Assembly: GCF_900143015.1 (NCBI RefSeq)
Contig: NZ_FSRT01000001.1
Location: 1,488,001 to 1,552,000, forward strand
Source: Fibrobacter sp. UWB11
GTDB taxonomy: Bacteria > Fibrobacterota > Fibrobacteria > Fibrobacterales > Fibrobacteraceae
DNA: 64,000 bases
Reading direction: 5' to 3'
Below are positions 26,617 to 35,671 of the stretch, in pieces. The notes beneath the pieces were generated by a model. The model was not told the DNA's origin and made no database searches. It was given only the letters and a program-made list of their open reading frames with translations. The position numbers and the translations under genes are program-made. Every line of letters begins with the position of its first letter. The first letter of the stretch is position 1.

Positions 26617-28257
26617 CTACTTCTTGGGCGAAGCCTTGTCCGCATCATTGCTCGGTGTTCCCACATCAATGTGCTTGTAAGCGTTTGCAATGACCTTGTC
26701 TTCAATCAGAATCTTGTACGTAAGGCCATCGACAAAGGCGGTCCAGCAAGCTTCGATGATGTTGCTCGAAACACCGACCATGTTCCAGTAGCCGTGTTCA
26801 TCGCCAAACGTTGTCCACACGCGAACAGTCGCATCGGATGCAACGTTGGAACCGAGCACTCGCACCTTGAAGTCGTCGAGGCGCACGCTTTCCATGCACG
26901 GGAAGAACGGCAAAAGAGCCTTACGAAGAGCGGCATCGAGAGCATTCACCGGGCCATCACCTTCGCTCACCTGATGGCTGATTTTGTCGCCAACCTGGAG
27001 CTTGACCGTTGCCTGCGATACAGAAACACCCTGCGGAGTCTTATCTTCAATCACGCGGTAGTTGAGCACCTTGAACGGTTCCTTGACCATTCCCAAGTGG
27101 CGGTACACAAGCAACTTGAAACTTGCTTCAGCGCTGTCAAAATGCCAGCCTGCGTTTTCGCGTTCCTTGATTTCTTTGAGGAGGCTTGCTACCAGCGGAT
27201 CCTTCTTGTCGATACCCGGCTTGATGGCCTTGAGTTTTTCCACAACAAGAGAACCACCCGCCTGATCGCTCGTCACGAAAACGCGGTCATTGCCCACGGA
27301 ATGTGGGTCGATATGTTCAAAACTGCGAGAAACCTTCATGACGCCATCGATATGCGCACCACCCTTATGGGCAAATGCGGCATCGCCCACATATGGAGCA
27401 TGCACGTCGCTCGGCAAGTTCACAATCTGGTCGATGTTGCCGCTAAGCTGGCGCAAATGGCTCAACTTTTTAGCAGCAGCAAAATCGCGATCCATCTTAA
27501 ACTTCAAATCGGCAGCAATAGTCGTGAGGTTTGCATTACCGCAACGTTCACCGTAGCCGTTCACCACGCCCTGCACCATCACGCAACCGGCCTTCACGGC
27601 GTAGAGCGAGTTCGCAACCGCAAGTCCGCTATCGTTATGCACATGGATACCTAGCGGAGTAGAAATATGCTTTTGCACATCCGCTATGATTTTTTCAATT
27701 TCCCACGGCATCGTTCCGCCGTTCGTATCGCAAAGCACGATACAATCAGCATGGCCCTTTTCTGCGGCACGGAGCGTTTCAATCGCGTATTCCGGATTTG
27801 CCTTGTAGCCATCAAAAAAGTGCTCGGCATCGTAAATCACTTCCTCAGAATATTCCTTGAGGTATGCCACAGAAGACTCGATCATGTCGAGGTTTTCCGT
27901 AAGCGTCGTGCGAATCACGTCCGTTACATGCAAATCCCAGCTCTTACCAAAAATCGTCTTGACCGGAGCTTCGGACTTGATCAAAGCCTGCAAAAGCGGA
28001 TCGTTTTCCGGCAAGATTTTTGGACGACGCGTAGAACCGAAAGCGGCAATTTTCGCGTGCTTGAGCTTTACATCCTTGATAAGCTTGAAAAATTCTTCGT
28101 CAGTCGGATTACTCGGGTTCGGCCAACCGCCCTCGATATAATCAAATCCAAAATGGTCCAAAATTCGTGCAATCTGCACCTTGTCGGCTAAAGAGAGACT
28201 TATTTTACGGTCTTGGTTACCGTCACGGAGAGTTGTATCGTATAAAAGGACTTTCAT
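26617..28257 (-). CDS. cimA: (R)-citramalate synthase, CimA type
   Basis: A 546-residue member of the HMGL-like/LeuA superfamily. The N terminus LLYDTTLRDGNQDRKIS with YIEGGWPNPSNPTDEEFF fits the CimA group (TIGR00977-type) rather than isopropylmalate synthase. The metal-binding HVHNDSGLAVANSL and GYGERCGNANL are present, and residues about 400-530 form the regulatory LeuA dimerisation domain. It condenses pyruvate and acetyl-CoA to citramalate in the threonine-independent isoleucine route, probably with isoleucine feedback. Co-transcribed with hisD. Confidence 0.92.
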   Translation of the reverse strand: MKVLLYDTTLRDGNQDRKISLSLADKVQIARILDHFGFDYIEGGWPNPSNPTDEEFFKLIKDVKLKHAKIAAFGSTRRPKILPENDPLLQALIKSEAPVKTIFGKSWDLHVTDVIRTTLTENLDMIESSVAYLKEYSEEVIYDAEHFFDGYKANPEYAIETLRAAEKGHADCIVLCDTNGGTMPWEIEKIIADVQKHISTPLGIHVHNDSGLAVANSLYAVKAGCVMVQGVVNGYGERCGNANLTTIAADLKFKMDRDFAAAKKLSHLRQLSGNIDQIVNLPSDVHAPYVGDAAFAHKGGAHIDGVMKVSRSFEHIDPHSVGNDRVFVTSDQAGGSLVVEKLKAIKPGIDKKDPLVASLLKEIKERENAGWHFDSAEASFKLLVYRHLGMVKEPFKVLNYRVIEDKTPQGVSVSQATVKLQVGDKISHQVSEGDGPVNALDAALRKALLPFFPCMESVRLDDFKVRVLGSNVASDATVRVWTTFGDEHGYWNMVGVSSNIIEACWTAFVDGLTYKILIEDKVIANAYKHIDVGTPSNDADKASPKK

Positions 28258-28284
28258 GTAAGTAAAAATAGAAATTTATAAAAA

Positions 28285-28353
28285 TGGCGATGCCGGAATA
28301 AATCCGGCATGACAGCATAATGGGCTAAGTCAGAACTAATCTAGCATGACAGC
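28285..28353. repeat. Dispersed GGATGACA-type intergenic repeat, copy d (plus decayed half)
   Basis: GATGCCGGA/TCCGGCATGACA arms, followed by a second degenerate copy ending CTAGCATGACA. They fill the 124-bp gap between cimA and the next gene. Confidence 0.7.
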
Positions 28354-28381
28354 TTAATACGCAAAATGCTGCGGTTAGTAG

Positions 28382-29494
28382 CTATTCTTTATCATCGAAA
28401 GCTTCGGCGTCTTCGGGTTCTTCGACGGTCCACTCGCGAATGTGCTTTGCAAGTTCCTTTTCGCCAGCACGTTCAAGTTCGTCCGAAATCGCATTCAATT
28501 CAGCGGCGTCTTGCGCAGGCAATTCCTTTTCGAAATGATTGACGTATTGCCCTAGCAACTCAAACTTCTTGAGGTTCGCAAGGAGCATCATGTAGCTCGT
28601 GTCGCAAGTATTGCTGCGGTACTTCACATGGTCAATCAAAAGCTTATCGAGTTCAGAACCGCTCTTGAGCATGCAAAGTCTCGAAAGGTTCATGACCTTC
28701 GGGAAACATTCGTACAAACGCGTAGCATACTTGAGGCAATCCGTCTTGCGGCCTTCGCGGTCAGCAATCGCAGCCTGCAAATCGAGGAACGCTTCCTCGT
28801 CTTCAGCGCCAGGATCCTTCACGTCACCTAGCCATTGCTTGGCCATTGCAATATCGCCTGCGACAAAGTAAGAGTTTGCAATATCGATAAGCGTTGCATT
28901 GCTCTTGTCCGGATCCTTGTAAAGCGAAGCCTTCGCAAAGTTTTCAGTATCCTTGATAGCATCAGCCATGTCACAAATCGCATCAAGAACGTCTTCACGA
29001 TTTTCAAGTTCGGTTGCATCAATCACGCCAAGAAGCTCGACAATCAAAGCCTTAGCGCGTTCAACCGGCATCACATCTTCGATCGAAAGGAAAACGACCT
29101 CGCGGCCTTCCCCACCCACATGGCGCACAGCCAAATCGTGAATCAAGTCGGCAATGTAGTCCTTGTCGTCATAAGTTTTTGCAACTTCGATAAAGAACGT
29201 GCCTGCATCGTAGAACAAGTCGTTCCACGTTTCCATTTCATCATCGTCAGCCTTGAACGCCAAAAAGTCGGCACGGAGCGTCCAAGCAAGGAGTTCCAGT
29301 TGAACCTTAACATCCTTGATTTTTTCAATTTCATCAAGACCATTTGCAATAGCCTCGTACAAATCGTCCGGGCGGTGCAACAAACGGCTTTGACCACTTA
29401 CAATCTCGCGAAACGTCTTGCGGAGATTGTCTTCTTTACCACGAAAAGCCGCCTCGACAGAAGGCGACTTCCAAAATTTTTTCTTTTTAGCCAT
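28382..29494 (-). CDS. Hypothetical helical repeat protein
   Basis: Not recognised. The 370 residues start with a basic stretch (MAKKKKFWKSPS) and are then predicted to be almost all helix with an acidic C terminus (EEPEDAEAFDDKE). The segment ANSYFVAGDIAMAKQWLGDV and neighbouring stretches resemble TPR-like helical pairs. No signal peptide or membrane segment is visible. It is 16 nt downstream of the GLUG lipoprotein stop on the complementary layout but has a TACATTTA element 4 nt before its ATG. Function unknown. Confidence 0.8.
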   Translation of the reverse strand: MAKKKKFWKSPSVEAAFRGKEDNLRKTFREIVSGQSRLLHRPDDLYEAIANGLDEIEKIKDVKVQLELLAWTLRADFLAFKADDDEMETWNDLFYDAGTFFIEVAKTYDDKDYIADLIHDLAVRHVGGEGREVVFLSIEDVMPVERAKALIVELLGVIDATELENREDVLDAICDMADAIKDTENFAKASLYKDPDKSNATLIDIANSYFVAGDIAMAKQWLGDVKDPGAEDEEAFLDLQAAIADREGRKTDCLKYATRLYECFPKVMNLSRLCMLKSGSELDKLLIDHVKYRSNTCDTSYMMLLANLKKFELLGQYVNHFEKELPAQDAAELNAISDELERAGEKELAKHIREWTVEEPEDAEAFDDKE

Positions 29495-29510
29495 GTTCTA
29501 AATGTAGAAA

Positions 29511-30983
29511 TTACTTGGCCCAGCTAAAGGACGGATAACCGCCAAACTTGGCCGGATCGATAGCCCAAACTGCGCCAGTTCCATTCAAAGTAGCAACAAA
29601 CGTTGCAGCCTTCATTTCTTCCGTCGTAAATCCGGTCGGAAGTTCTGCGCTCATTTGGTTTGCAACAACGAGGCACGTGCCGCCAACGGTCTTGTCATAA
29701 TAAACGTTCGTCACCGTTGCGGTCGAAGTCACCTTGCCAGCCACCGTTCCCGAAAGATTGTTATCAGGAATCTTTCCCGAATTATAACCAGATTCCAACT
29801 TGGCATCATTATCGACAACGCCAACAAGTCCACCCAAGTTAGAAGCCTGACCAGAAATTTCACCCTGATTGAACAAATTCGTTGCCGCAACAGCCTTCAA
29901 GCTACCAATGACACCACCAGCAACCATCACCTTCTTTACAGTAACGGTTCCCGTATTGAAAGCTTCATTAACAGAAGACTTATTCGAAGCAACGGCAATA
30001 ACACCACCGACATTGCTCAACTGGCTTTCGTCAGCGGTCACAGCACCATAGTTACCGGCTTTTTCAAGTTTAGTGGACGAAAGTGTACCCACCACGCCAC
30101 CAACATCCTTCGTTCCCGCCACAGCACCGAGGTTCAATGCCATAGAAATAGAGCTTTCTTCACCGACACTCGAAGAACCGCCAACGACACCACCTACAAC
30201 TGATTTACCAGCCACAGTAGCACCATTCGTCAAACCCGTGAGCGCACCATTTTGCACACTGCCCAAAACACCGCCAACGTTGTTTGTACCGCTAACAGAA
30301 CCCGACACAGAGGCGTTCGTTACAGTAACGTATTTCGCTTCGCCGACCAAACCTCCGACACGATCCGTGCCCTTAATTTCGGCGTTTTCAATCGTGCAAT
30401 TTTCCACCGTCACTGAATCAGCCAAACCAGCAAGCACACCAGCAACAGAGCCAACATTCATCTTGGCATCCTTAATAACGACATTGCTAATATGCGCACC
30501 GCGAGCAAGTCCAAACAATCCGCTATAGCTAGCAGTATCGTTGACTGTCAAGCCAGAAATTGTCTTGAGCGAGCCATCAAAAGTGCCGCTAAAGACACGG
30601 TTACCTAAGCCATAAGCGTTCTTGCCAAAAATACCAATCGGACTCCAAGGCTTTGTAAGAGCAATATCAGCCGTGAGCTTAAAGAAATTATCTTTGAACG
30701 TCATCGAGGAATCGTTCACATAGAAGGCAAGTGAAGCCAAATCTTGTTCACTCGTAATCAAGAACGGATCTTCTGCCGTACCTTTTCCGCTCCAAATCAA
30801 GGAATAATCCCTGGTAATCGGTTTAAGGTCTTCATCGGGGATATTTTCGGGAATAGAATCCTTCGGTTGTTCCTGCGGATTTTCAGGACCTGGATTATTA
30901 CCAAAATTTCCCGAATTGCTGTCGCTACAAGCGAAAAGAAACATTGGCAAAGTTGCCACAGATAAGATTTTAGCAAAGCGCAT
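29511..30983 (-). CDS. GLUG-repeat lipoprotein
   Basis: A 490-residue lipoprotein with lipobox FLFAC and a Pro/Asn-rich linker (about 20-55). The remaining sequence is a run of GLUG-type repeats such as VGGLVGEAKYVTVTNAS and VGGVLGSVQNGALTGLTN, which form a right-handed beta-solenoid seen in bacterial surface adhesins and IgA-protease-like proteins. It is probably exposed at the cell surface; the ligand is unknown. A ribosome-binding site AGAGG precedes the ATG. Confidence 0.85.
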   Translation of the reverse strand: MRFAKILSVATLPMFLFACSDSNSGNFGNNPGPENPQEQPKDSIPENIPDEDLKPITRDYSLIWSGKGTAEDPFLITSEQDLASLAFYVNDSSMTFKDNFFKLTADIALTKPWSPIGIFGKNAYGLGNRVFSGTFDGSLKTISGLTVNDTASYSGLFGLARGAHISNVVIKDAKMNVGSVAGVLAGLADSVTVENCTIENAEIKGTDRVGGLVGEAKYVTVTNASVSGSVSGTNNVGGVLGSVQNGALTGLTNGATVAGKSVVGGVVGGSSSVGEESSISMALNLGAVAGTKDVGGVVGTLSSTKLEKAGNYGAVTADESQLSNVGGVIAVASNKSSVNEAFNTGTVTVKKVMVAGGVIGSLKAVAATNLFNQGEISGQASNLGGLVGVVDNDAKLESGYNSGKIPDNNLSGTVAGKVTSTATVTNVYYDKTVGGTCLVVANQMSAELPTGFTTEEMKAATFVATLNGTGAVWAIDPAKFGGYPSFSWAK

Positions 30984-31031
30984 ACGGCATCCTCTTGTGA
31001 GTTATTCCACACTCCTTCTTTTAAATTAAAT

Positions 31032-31070
31032 AAAAAAAGGCCCGAACGTACTAAAGTTCAAGCCTTTTTT
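31032..31070. terminator. Bidirectional terminator between slyD and the GLUG lipoprotein
   Basis: Nine-bp stem GGCCCGAAC / GTTCAAGCC with an 8-nt loop, flanked by seven As and six Ts, so it works on either strand. It ends slyD transcription. Confidence 0.9.
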
Positions 31071-31109
31071 CAAATTTTTTAAGGATGCCCGCGGGATTAC
31101 CCCGACACC

Positions 31110-31691
31110 TTACTTGCCGTGGTGTTCAGCGTGGTGTTCGCAGCCGCAACCGCCGTTACCATCGCAATTTTCCTTATTGCCATGGTCGCCACATTCACAT
31201 TCGTGATCACCGTCGTGGCCACCGCAGCAGCAGTGGTGTTCGAACGGCTTGAGGTCATCTTCAGTAGCTTCACGAACGCTCACAACTTCAATTGCAAAGT
31301 TGAGGTTCTTGCCAGCGAGTTCATGGTTAGCATCAATAACAGCAGTCTTTTCGCCAACGGACTTGATGCGAATCTGCATCGGACCACCCGGAGTCTGAGC
31401 ATAGAAAGCCATACCCGCTTCGACCTTGTCGACACCCTGGAACACGTTGAGCGGAACTTCCTGAGTCATGCGTTCATCGTATTCGCCGTAGCCTTCGGCC
31501 GGAATGACAACAACGTCAAACTTGTCGCCCACATCGTGACCGACCATCGCCTTTTCAAGACCCGGAACGATCATGTGCATGCCCTGGATGTACTGGAGCG
31601 GTTCACGACCTTCGGAGGAATCGATCACGGCACCTTCGTCAGATTTGAGGGTGTAGTGCATCTGGACGACTGTTTTTTCAACAATTTTCAT
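31110..31691 (-). CDS. slyD: SlyD-type FKBP peptidyl-prolyl isomerase
   Basis: A 193-residue cytoplasmic chaperone/isomerase. The FKBP core (GREPLQYIQG, VPGLEKAMVGHDVGDKF, VVIPAEGYGEYDERM) carries the inserted flap domain, and residues about 150-193 form a His/Cys-rich metal-binding tail (HHCCCGGHDGDH, CECGDHGN, CGCEHHAEHHGK). Such tails bind nickel and other metals and assist hydrogenase maturation in Escherichia coli. It has a TACATTTG element and an AAGGAT ribosome-binding site upstream. Confidence 0.93.
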   Translation of the reverse strand: MKIVEKTVVQMHYTLKSDEGAVIDSSEGREPLQYIQGMHMIVPGLEKAMVGHDVGDKFDVVVIPAEGYGEYDERMTQEVPLNVFQGVDKVEAGMAFYAQTPGGPMQIRIKSVGEKTAVIDANHELAGKNLNFAIEVVSVREATEDDLKPFEHHCCCGGHDGDHECECGDHGNKENCDGNGGCGCEHHAEHHGK

Positions 31692-31739
31692 AAATATCCT
31701 TTATAATCGCAGGCGGACCCGCGGTTGAACTATGAGCCG

Positions 31740-31747
31740 CAAATGTA
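31740..31747 (-). promoter_or_regulatory. TACATTTG -7-like element upstream of slyD
   Basis: Minus-strand TACATTTG, an exact TAnnTTTG match, 48 nt before the slyD start codon in the gap after nadE. Confidence 0.45.
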
Positions 31748-31758
31748 GAAAAAAGAGG

Positions 31759-33234
31759 CTAAACGCTTACCTGGCTTTCACGGTATTCACCGCCAAAGGC
31801 GTGTCCGCTCACCGAAAGGATCGGCGGGAACTGGATGCGTTTTGCCAAAGCAAGTCCCTTGAACCTACGGTACCAATGGCGCATATCCTCGAGTGCCGCT
31901 TCGACCGTCGGGAGTTTTGACTTGAAATAAACGGCATCTACGCCGAGCGATTCGCAAAGCGAACCTTCCAGCAACAGCTTTTCGGTAAAGCTCAAACTTA
32001 CCCCCTTTTCGACCCACATGGCAAAAAGTTTGTCGTGGTATGGGTAAAGAATCGGGTCGCCCTTGCCTTCATCAACATTCATCGCTTCGGAAAGTTCCGC
32101 GCTCGCCGGAATATCAATCGACGCCTTCGGGATAATTTCTTTATCGCGGTTGATATAACGAGCAAGTTCGTAGACTTGCGTTTTCCACAAGTCACCAATA
32201 GCGCACATCACACCGCAAGAATCACCATACAACGTGCAATAGCCGACCATCGCTTCGCTCTTGTTGCCATTGCAAGTAACGCCACCGCCCACCACCGACG
32301 CAACCGTCGAAAGGATTGATGCAGAACGCGTCCTCGCCTGCAAGTTCTCGTGATTAATTCCCGCAACCTTCATCACGGTATCGTTACGCACAAAAGAGCA
32401 ACGTTCAAGCGTATGGCAAACCGATTCGATAATATCAGAAATCGGAGCCACCATATATGGCGTTCCCAAATTTTCGGCCAAGTCACGAGCGGCATTCTTC
32501 GTCGTATCGGAATTGAAGCGCGTCGGCATATTCACGAGGAACACATTCTCCGGTCCAATCGCTTCAGAATAAAGCACTGCAGAAACGGCACTATCGATAC
32601 CGCCACTAGCACCAATGACCATGCGCGAAATATGGAACATCTTCAAGTTTTCGCGAATCATGAACACGAGCGCATCGTGAATTTCAGCAATTTCGCTCGT
32701 GTATGGCTTTGCGGATTCCGCATAAACTTGAACATTACCATCGACAAATTCAACGACGGCCTCGGCCTCGCTAAAAAGAGGCATTTCAAAGACAACTTTA
32801 CCATCGCAGTCGAACACGCGGCTTCCACCCGAAAGCGCATAGATGTTCTTACCGGTATTGTCGGTTCCGACACCGTTCAAGCAGACAACCGGCATTGCGC
32901 AATCCTTTGCCAAATGCGCCAGTTCCTTATTTTCGGCTTCACGACGACCAACCACATAGAAATCGCTACCATGCGTCACATGGGCAACATTCAAAAGCGG
33001 AGTATCATCGAGTACGTCACCGCACAAGAAAAACGGCATGTTGCCAGCATACTTGCGAATTTCAGCCCAGTCAACCGGAAGAGCCTTATTGCATGGTCCC
33101 GTCAACGCATTTCGCGGAAACACGACACAATCGACATCGGCGGCCTTAGCGCGATCGAAAGCGGCTTTCATCGTTTGCATATTCGCCGGCACATTACCCG
33201 GCAGAATTTTCATCTGCACCACATAAAGTTTCAT
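31759..33234 (-). CDS. nadE: NAD+ synthase with a shortened, degenerate amidase domain
   Basis: About 491 residues from the ATG at 33234. The C-terminal half is a normal NAD synthetase: P-loop GASGGIDSAVSAV, then NMPTRFNSDTTKNAA and DELARYINRDKEIIPKAS-type sequence (seen as YELARYINRDKEII). The N-terminal half is nitrilase-like (MKLYVVQMKILPGN, VVFPRNALTG, CLNGVGTDN). The catalytic Glu expected in FPE is Arg here, and the stretch that should carry the Lys is largely missing. It may therefore depend on free ammonia. A frame to 33291 exists but has no reason to be used. Confidence 0.88.
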   Translation of the reverse strand: MKLYVVQMKILPGNVPANMQTMKAAFDRAKAADVDCVVFPRNALTGPCNKALPVDWAEIRKYAGNMPFFLCGDVLDDTPLLNVAHVTHGSDFYVVGRREAENKELAHLAKDCAMPVVCLNGVGTDNTGKNIYALSGGSRVFDCDGKVVFEMPLFSEAEAVVEFVDGNVQVYAESAKPYTSEIAEIHDALVFMIRENLKMFHISRMVIGASGGIDSAVSAVLYSEAIGPENVFLVNMPTRFNSDTTKNAARDLAENLGTPYMVAPISDIIESVCHTLERCSFVRNDTVMKVAGINHENLQARTRSASILSTVASVVGGGVTCNGNKSEAMVGYCTLYGDSCGVMCAIGDLWKTQVYELARYINRDKEIIPKASIDIPASAELSEAMNVDEGKGDPILYPYHDKLFAMWVEKGVSLSFTEKLLLEGSLCESLGVDAVYFKSKLPTVEAALEDMRHWYRRFKGLALAKRIQFPPILSVSGHAFGGEYRESQVSV

Positions 33235-33263
33235 TTCAATATCCTCTATGTTGGAAAAATAAA

Positions 33264-33295
33264 AAAAATGCACCGCACATGAGCGATGCATTTTT
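33264..33295. terminator. Terminator after the Ser-rich lipoprotein gene
   Basis: Stem AAAAATGCA-C-CGC / GCG-A-TGCATTTTT with a 6-nt loop, flanked by an A-tract and a T-tract; active in either direction. It lies between the Ser-rich lipoprotein and nadE. Confidence 0.85.
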
Positions 33296-33314
33296 CAAAC
33301 GCGCGTCCTAAACC

Positions 33315-34685
33315 CTATTCGTACTGCGGAGCTTCGAAAGAGGTCGGAATCTTCGGCGTATCCGGGTCACTATGGATGAACGAGAATCCGCTAATCTTGT
33401 TAGTAGCTTTATCAATCGGTCCGGTCTGGAGTTGGCCATGGATGCTCGACGTGCACTTGTCCGGATGCAAGCATCCCGAATTGCGCATCATCAAGTGGTA
33501 ACCATAAACTTCCCAGACGCCACTCTTGGATTCAACATTTTTTTGGCCTTCGAAAGCAGAAAGTTCATAAGAACCGTCAGCCTTGAGCGTGAAATTCCAT
33601 TCAATACCATCTTTTATATTTTGCCATTCACCGACAAAATCGCTAGCCTTTTCGTATTTATATTCGCTAGATTCGACATTGCAGCTCATCGTGGTTGTCG
33701 TTTCACCATTAGACATAGAAATGGTATTTTCCGTTCCGACAGAATAAGCATACATTGAATAAACTGGCTTGTTATAGTATGCCGGACGCATCAACAACGT
33801 GCTACGTTGGATATCATAATGGCCGCCAATCCAGTAGGCAACTTTATCACCAACTCCATTTTCAACGATATACGAATTGTCGAAGAACGTGAACGTTCTC
33901 GTCGTATCGCCATCGGTGCACTTGTAAATTTTGTCCTTAATGTCTTCGGCCTTGGAAACCTTGCCCTTCGCCACAGTGACGCTAGCCTTTACAGCTTCGC
34001 TATATTCCTTCGAGCCATTGACCGCATACTTGACGACGCCGTTCTCATCGACAATGAACGAAATCGTGAAACCGTTCTTGTCCTTGAGTTTTTCCAAAAT
34101 CTTTTTAACGGCATCCGTTTCAGCATACTGCTTGCCGACATTACCGTCGACGAATTTCACTTCGCCATTTGCAAAATCCGTATAGGTCACAATCCACATT
34201 TCATTCGGAATGCGGAGAGCAACAAGGCCCTGCTTGCTACCCGTAGAAAGGTAAACAGTCTGATCAAACAACTTGAGTTCAACATTCTTTTCGAGATCCG
34301 TAAGCTTTGCAGCGCGAGCACCCTTAGGAACGTCAACTGAAGACGAAGACTTCGGAGCCTCAGCACTCGATGAAGAAGAGTTAGCCTTATTCTCAACAGA
34401 AGAAGAAGACTTATCACCTTCATTTTTTGTACTGGACGAAGACTTTTCATTCTTGGAATCCGAGGATTTCTTATCGCCTTCCTTTGAATCAGAAGACTTC
34501 TTATCATCTGTTTTTGAAGAAGAAGACTTCACTTCACATTCATCGGAATCGCAATCATCTTCTTCGGAAGAAGACGAAATCTCAGTATCGTTATTTTTGG
34601 GAGAAGAGGGATTATCATCATCTCCGCAAGCAGCAAAAAGGAATGCGGAGGACACCAAAAGGGCAAGCAATTTTTTCTTATTCAT
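33315..34685 (-). CDS. Ser-rich-linker lipoprotein
   Basis: A 456-residue lipoprotein (lipobox LFAAC). Residues about 25-125 are a low-complexity Ser/Asp/Lys linker with runs of SSSS, a feature common in Fibrobacter surface lipoproteins. The C-terminal part from about residue 130 is a folded domain I do not recognise; it contains YKCTDGDTTRTFTFFDNSYI and a Trp-containing segment (GEWQNIKDGIEWNFTLKADG) reminiscent of lipocalin-like hypothetical proteins. It is probably exposed on the outer membrane. Function unknown. Confidence 0.85.
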   Translation of the reverse strand: MNKKKLLALLVSSAFLFAACGDDDNPSSPKNNDTEISSSSEEDDCDSDECEVKSSSSKTDDKKSSDSKEGDKKSSDSKNEKSSSSTKNEGDKSSSSVENKANSSSSSAEAPKSSSSVDVPKGARAAKLTDLEKNVELKLFDQTVYLSTGSKQGLVALRIPNEMWIVTYTDFANGEVKFVDGNVGKQYAETDAVKKILEKLKDKNGFTISFIVDENGVVKYAVNGSKEYSEAVKASVTVAKGKVSKAEDIKDKIYKCTDGDTTRTFTFFDNSYIVENGVGDKVAYWIGGHYDIQRSTLLMRPAYYNKPVYSMYAYSVGTENTISMSNGETTTTMSCNVESSEYKYEKASDFVGEWQNIKDGIEWNFTLKADGSYELSAFEGQKNVESKSGVWEVYGYHLMMRNSGCLHPDKCTSSIHGQLQTGPIDKATNKISGFSFIHSDPDTPKIPTSFEAPQYE

Positions 34686-34797
34686 AGTATTTAATATAAT
34701 TTATTTAGTCCAATTTAGACCAACAAAAATTTACAATTTCCGCGAAAAAAGTCTAAAAACGCTCAAATTATTCAAATAACTGTATTATATGGAATTC

Positions 34798-35670
34798 CTA
34801 ATTGCTAAACGGGCAGCCCGGATGGTAATCTAAATCAGCTTCGGCTTCTTCGATGGAAGGCGCGGCATCATACAAAAAACCCGCCAAAGCCTGCTCGGCC
34901 GAAACACGTTCCCCGCCAATCCAGTTTTTCAGAACGGCAAGTCGCTTCGAGATCCACCACGGAAGCGGAATCATCATGTGGCGCATTCCAGCAGATTTAA
35001 GCACATACGAAGCCATTTCCGCCATCGTCATGACAGTCGAACCCGCAAGAGCGTATGTTTTCCCGACCGCTTTTGATTCAAGGCCAGCAACAGCGATCCC
35101 CTTGACCAAATCCACACTGCAAACCGGGCGTTTGAGGCACTTGCCTCCCCCCGGCATAAAATAGAGCGGGAACTTTTTCACGTAATCGCGGAACATGTTG
35201 AATTCCACGCCACCGCCATCGCCAATTACAAGCGTAGGTCGCACAATCGTCCAATCCAAACCAGACGCATGCACAAGCGCTTCGCCCTTCTTTTTGCTTT
35301 CGCCATAGGGCGTAAGCACCGGATATGTCACGGAAATGCTAGAAACATAAAGGAAGCGACGCACGCCAGCAAGTTTGCAAGCCTCAATAACATTGCGCGT
35401 TCCCCACGTATTCACGTGTTCAAAAGCACCACGTTTTGTTGATAAAAGAATTGCCGCCAAGTGATAGACGACATCCACCCCTTCAAACGCACTTTTTATC
35501 GATTCAAAATCGGTGACATCGCCGTAACAGACATCCACCTCAGCAGGCAAGGATTTTGCCAAAGAATCGCCCGGAAGCGTCAAGACGCGGACACACACTC
35601 CCCGTGCTATAAGTTCCCGGCACAACGCCTTCCCTACGACGCCGGCGCCACCCGTCAATAAAGCAATCAT
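34798..35670 (-). CDS. NAD-dependent epimerase/dehydratase family protein
   Basis: About 290 residues from the ATG at 35670; a frame to 35724 would overlap dnaA. It has the Rossmann motif TGGAGVVGKAL, the DVVYHLAA block, and catalytic Tyr-x3-Lys as YGESK. It resembles extended short-chain dehydrogenases acting on nucleotide sugars or isoprenoid/sterol-like substrates. It starts 1 nt after the dnaA stop codon, so the two are probably translated from one mRNA. The substrate is unknown. Confidence 0.87.
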   Translation of the reverse strand: MIALLTGGAGVVGKALCRELIARGVCVRVLTLPGDSLAKSLPAEVDVCYGDVTDFESIKSAFEGVDVVYHLAAILLSTKRGAFEHVNTWGTRNVIEACKLAGVRRFLYVSSISVTYPVLTPYGESKKKGEALVHASGLDWTIVRPTLVIGDGGGVEFNMFRDYVKKFPLYFMPGGGKCLKRPVCSVDLVKGIAVAGLESKAVGKTYALAGSTVMTMAEMASYVLKSAGMRHMMIPLPWWISKRLAVLKNWIGGERVSAEQALAGFLYDAAPSIEEAEADLDYHPGCPFSN

Positions 35671-35671
35671 G

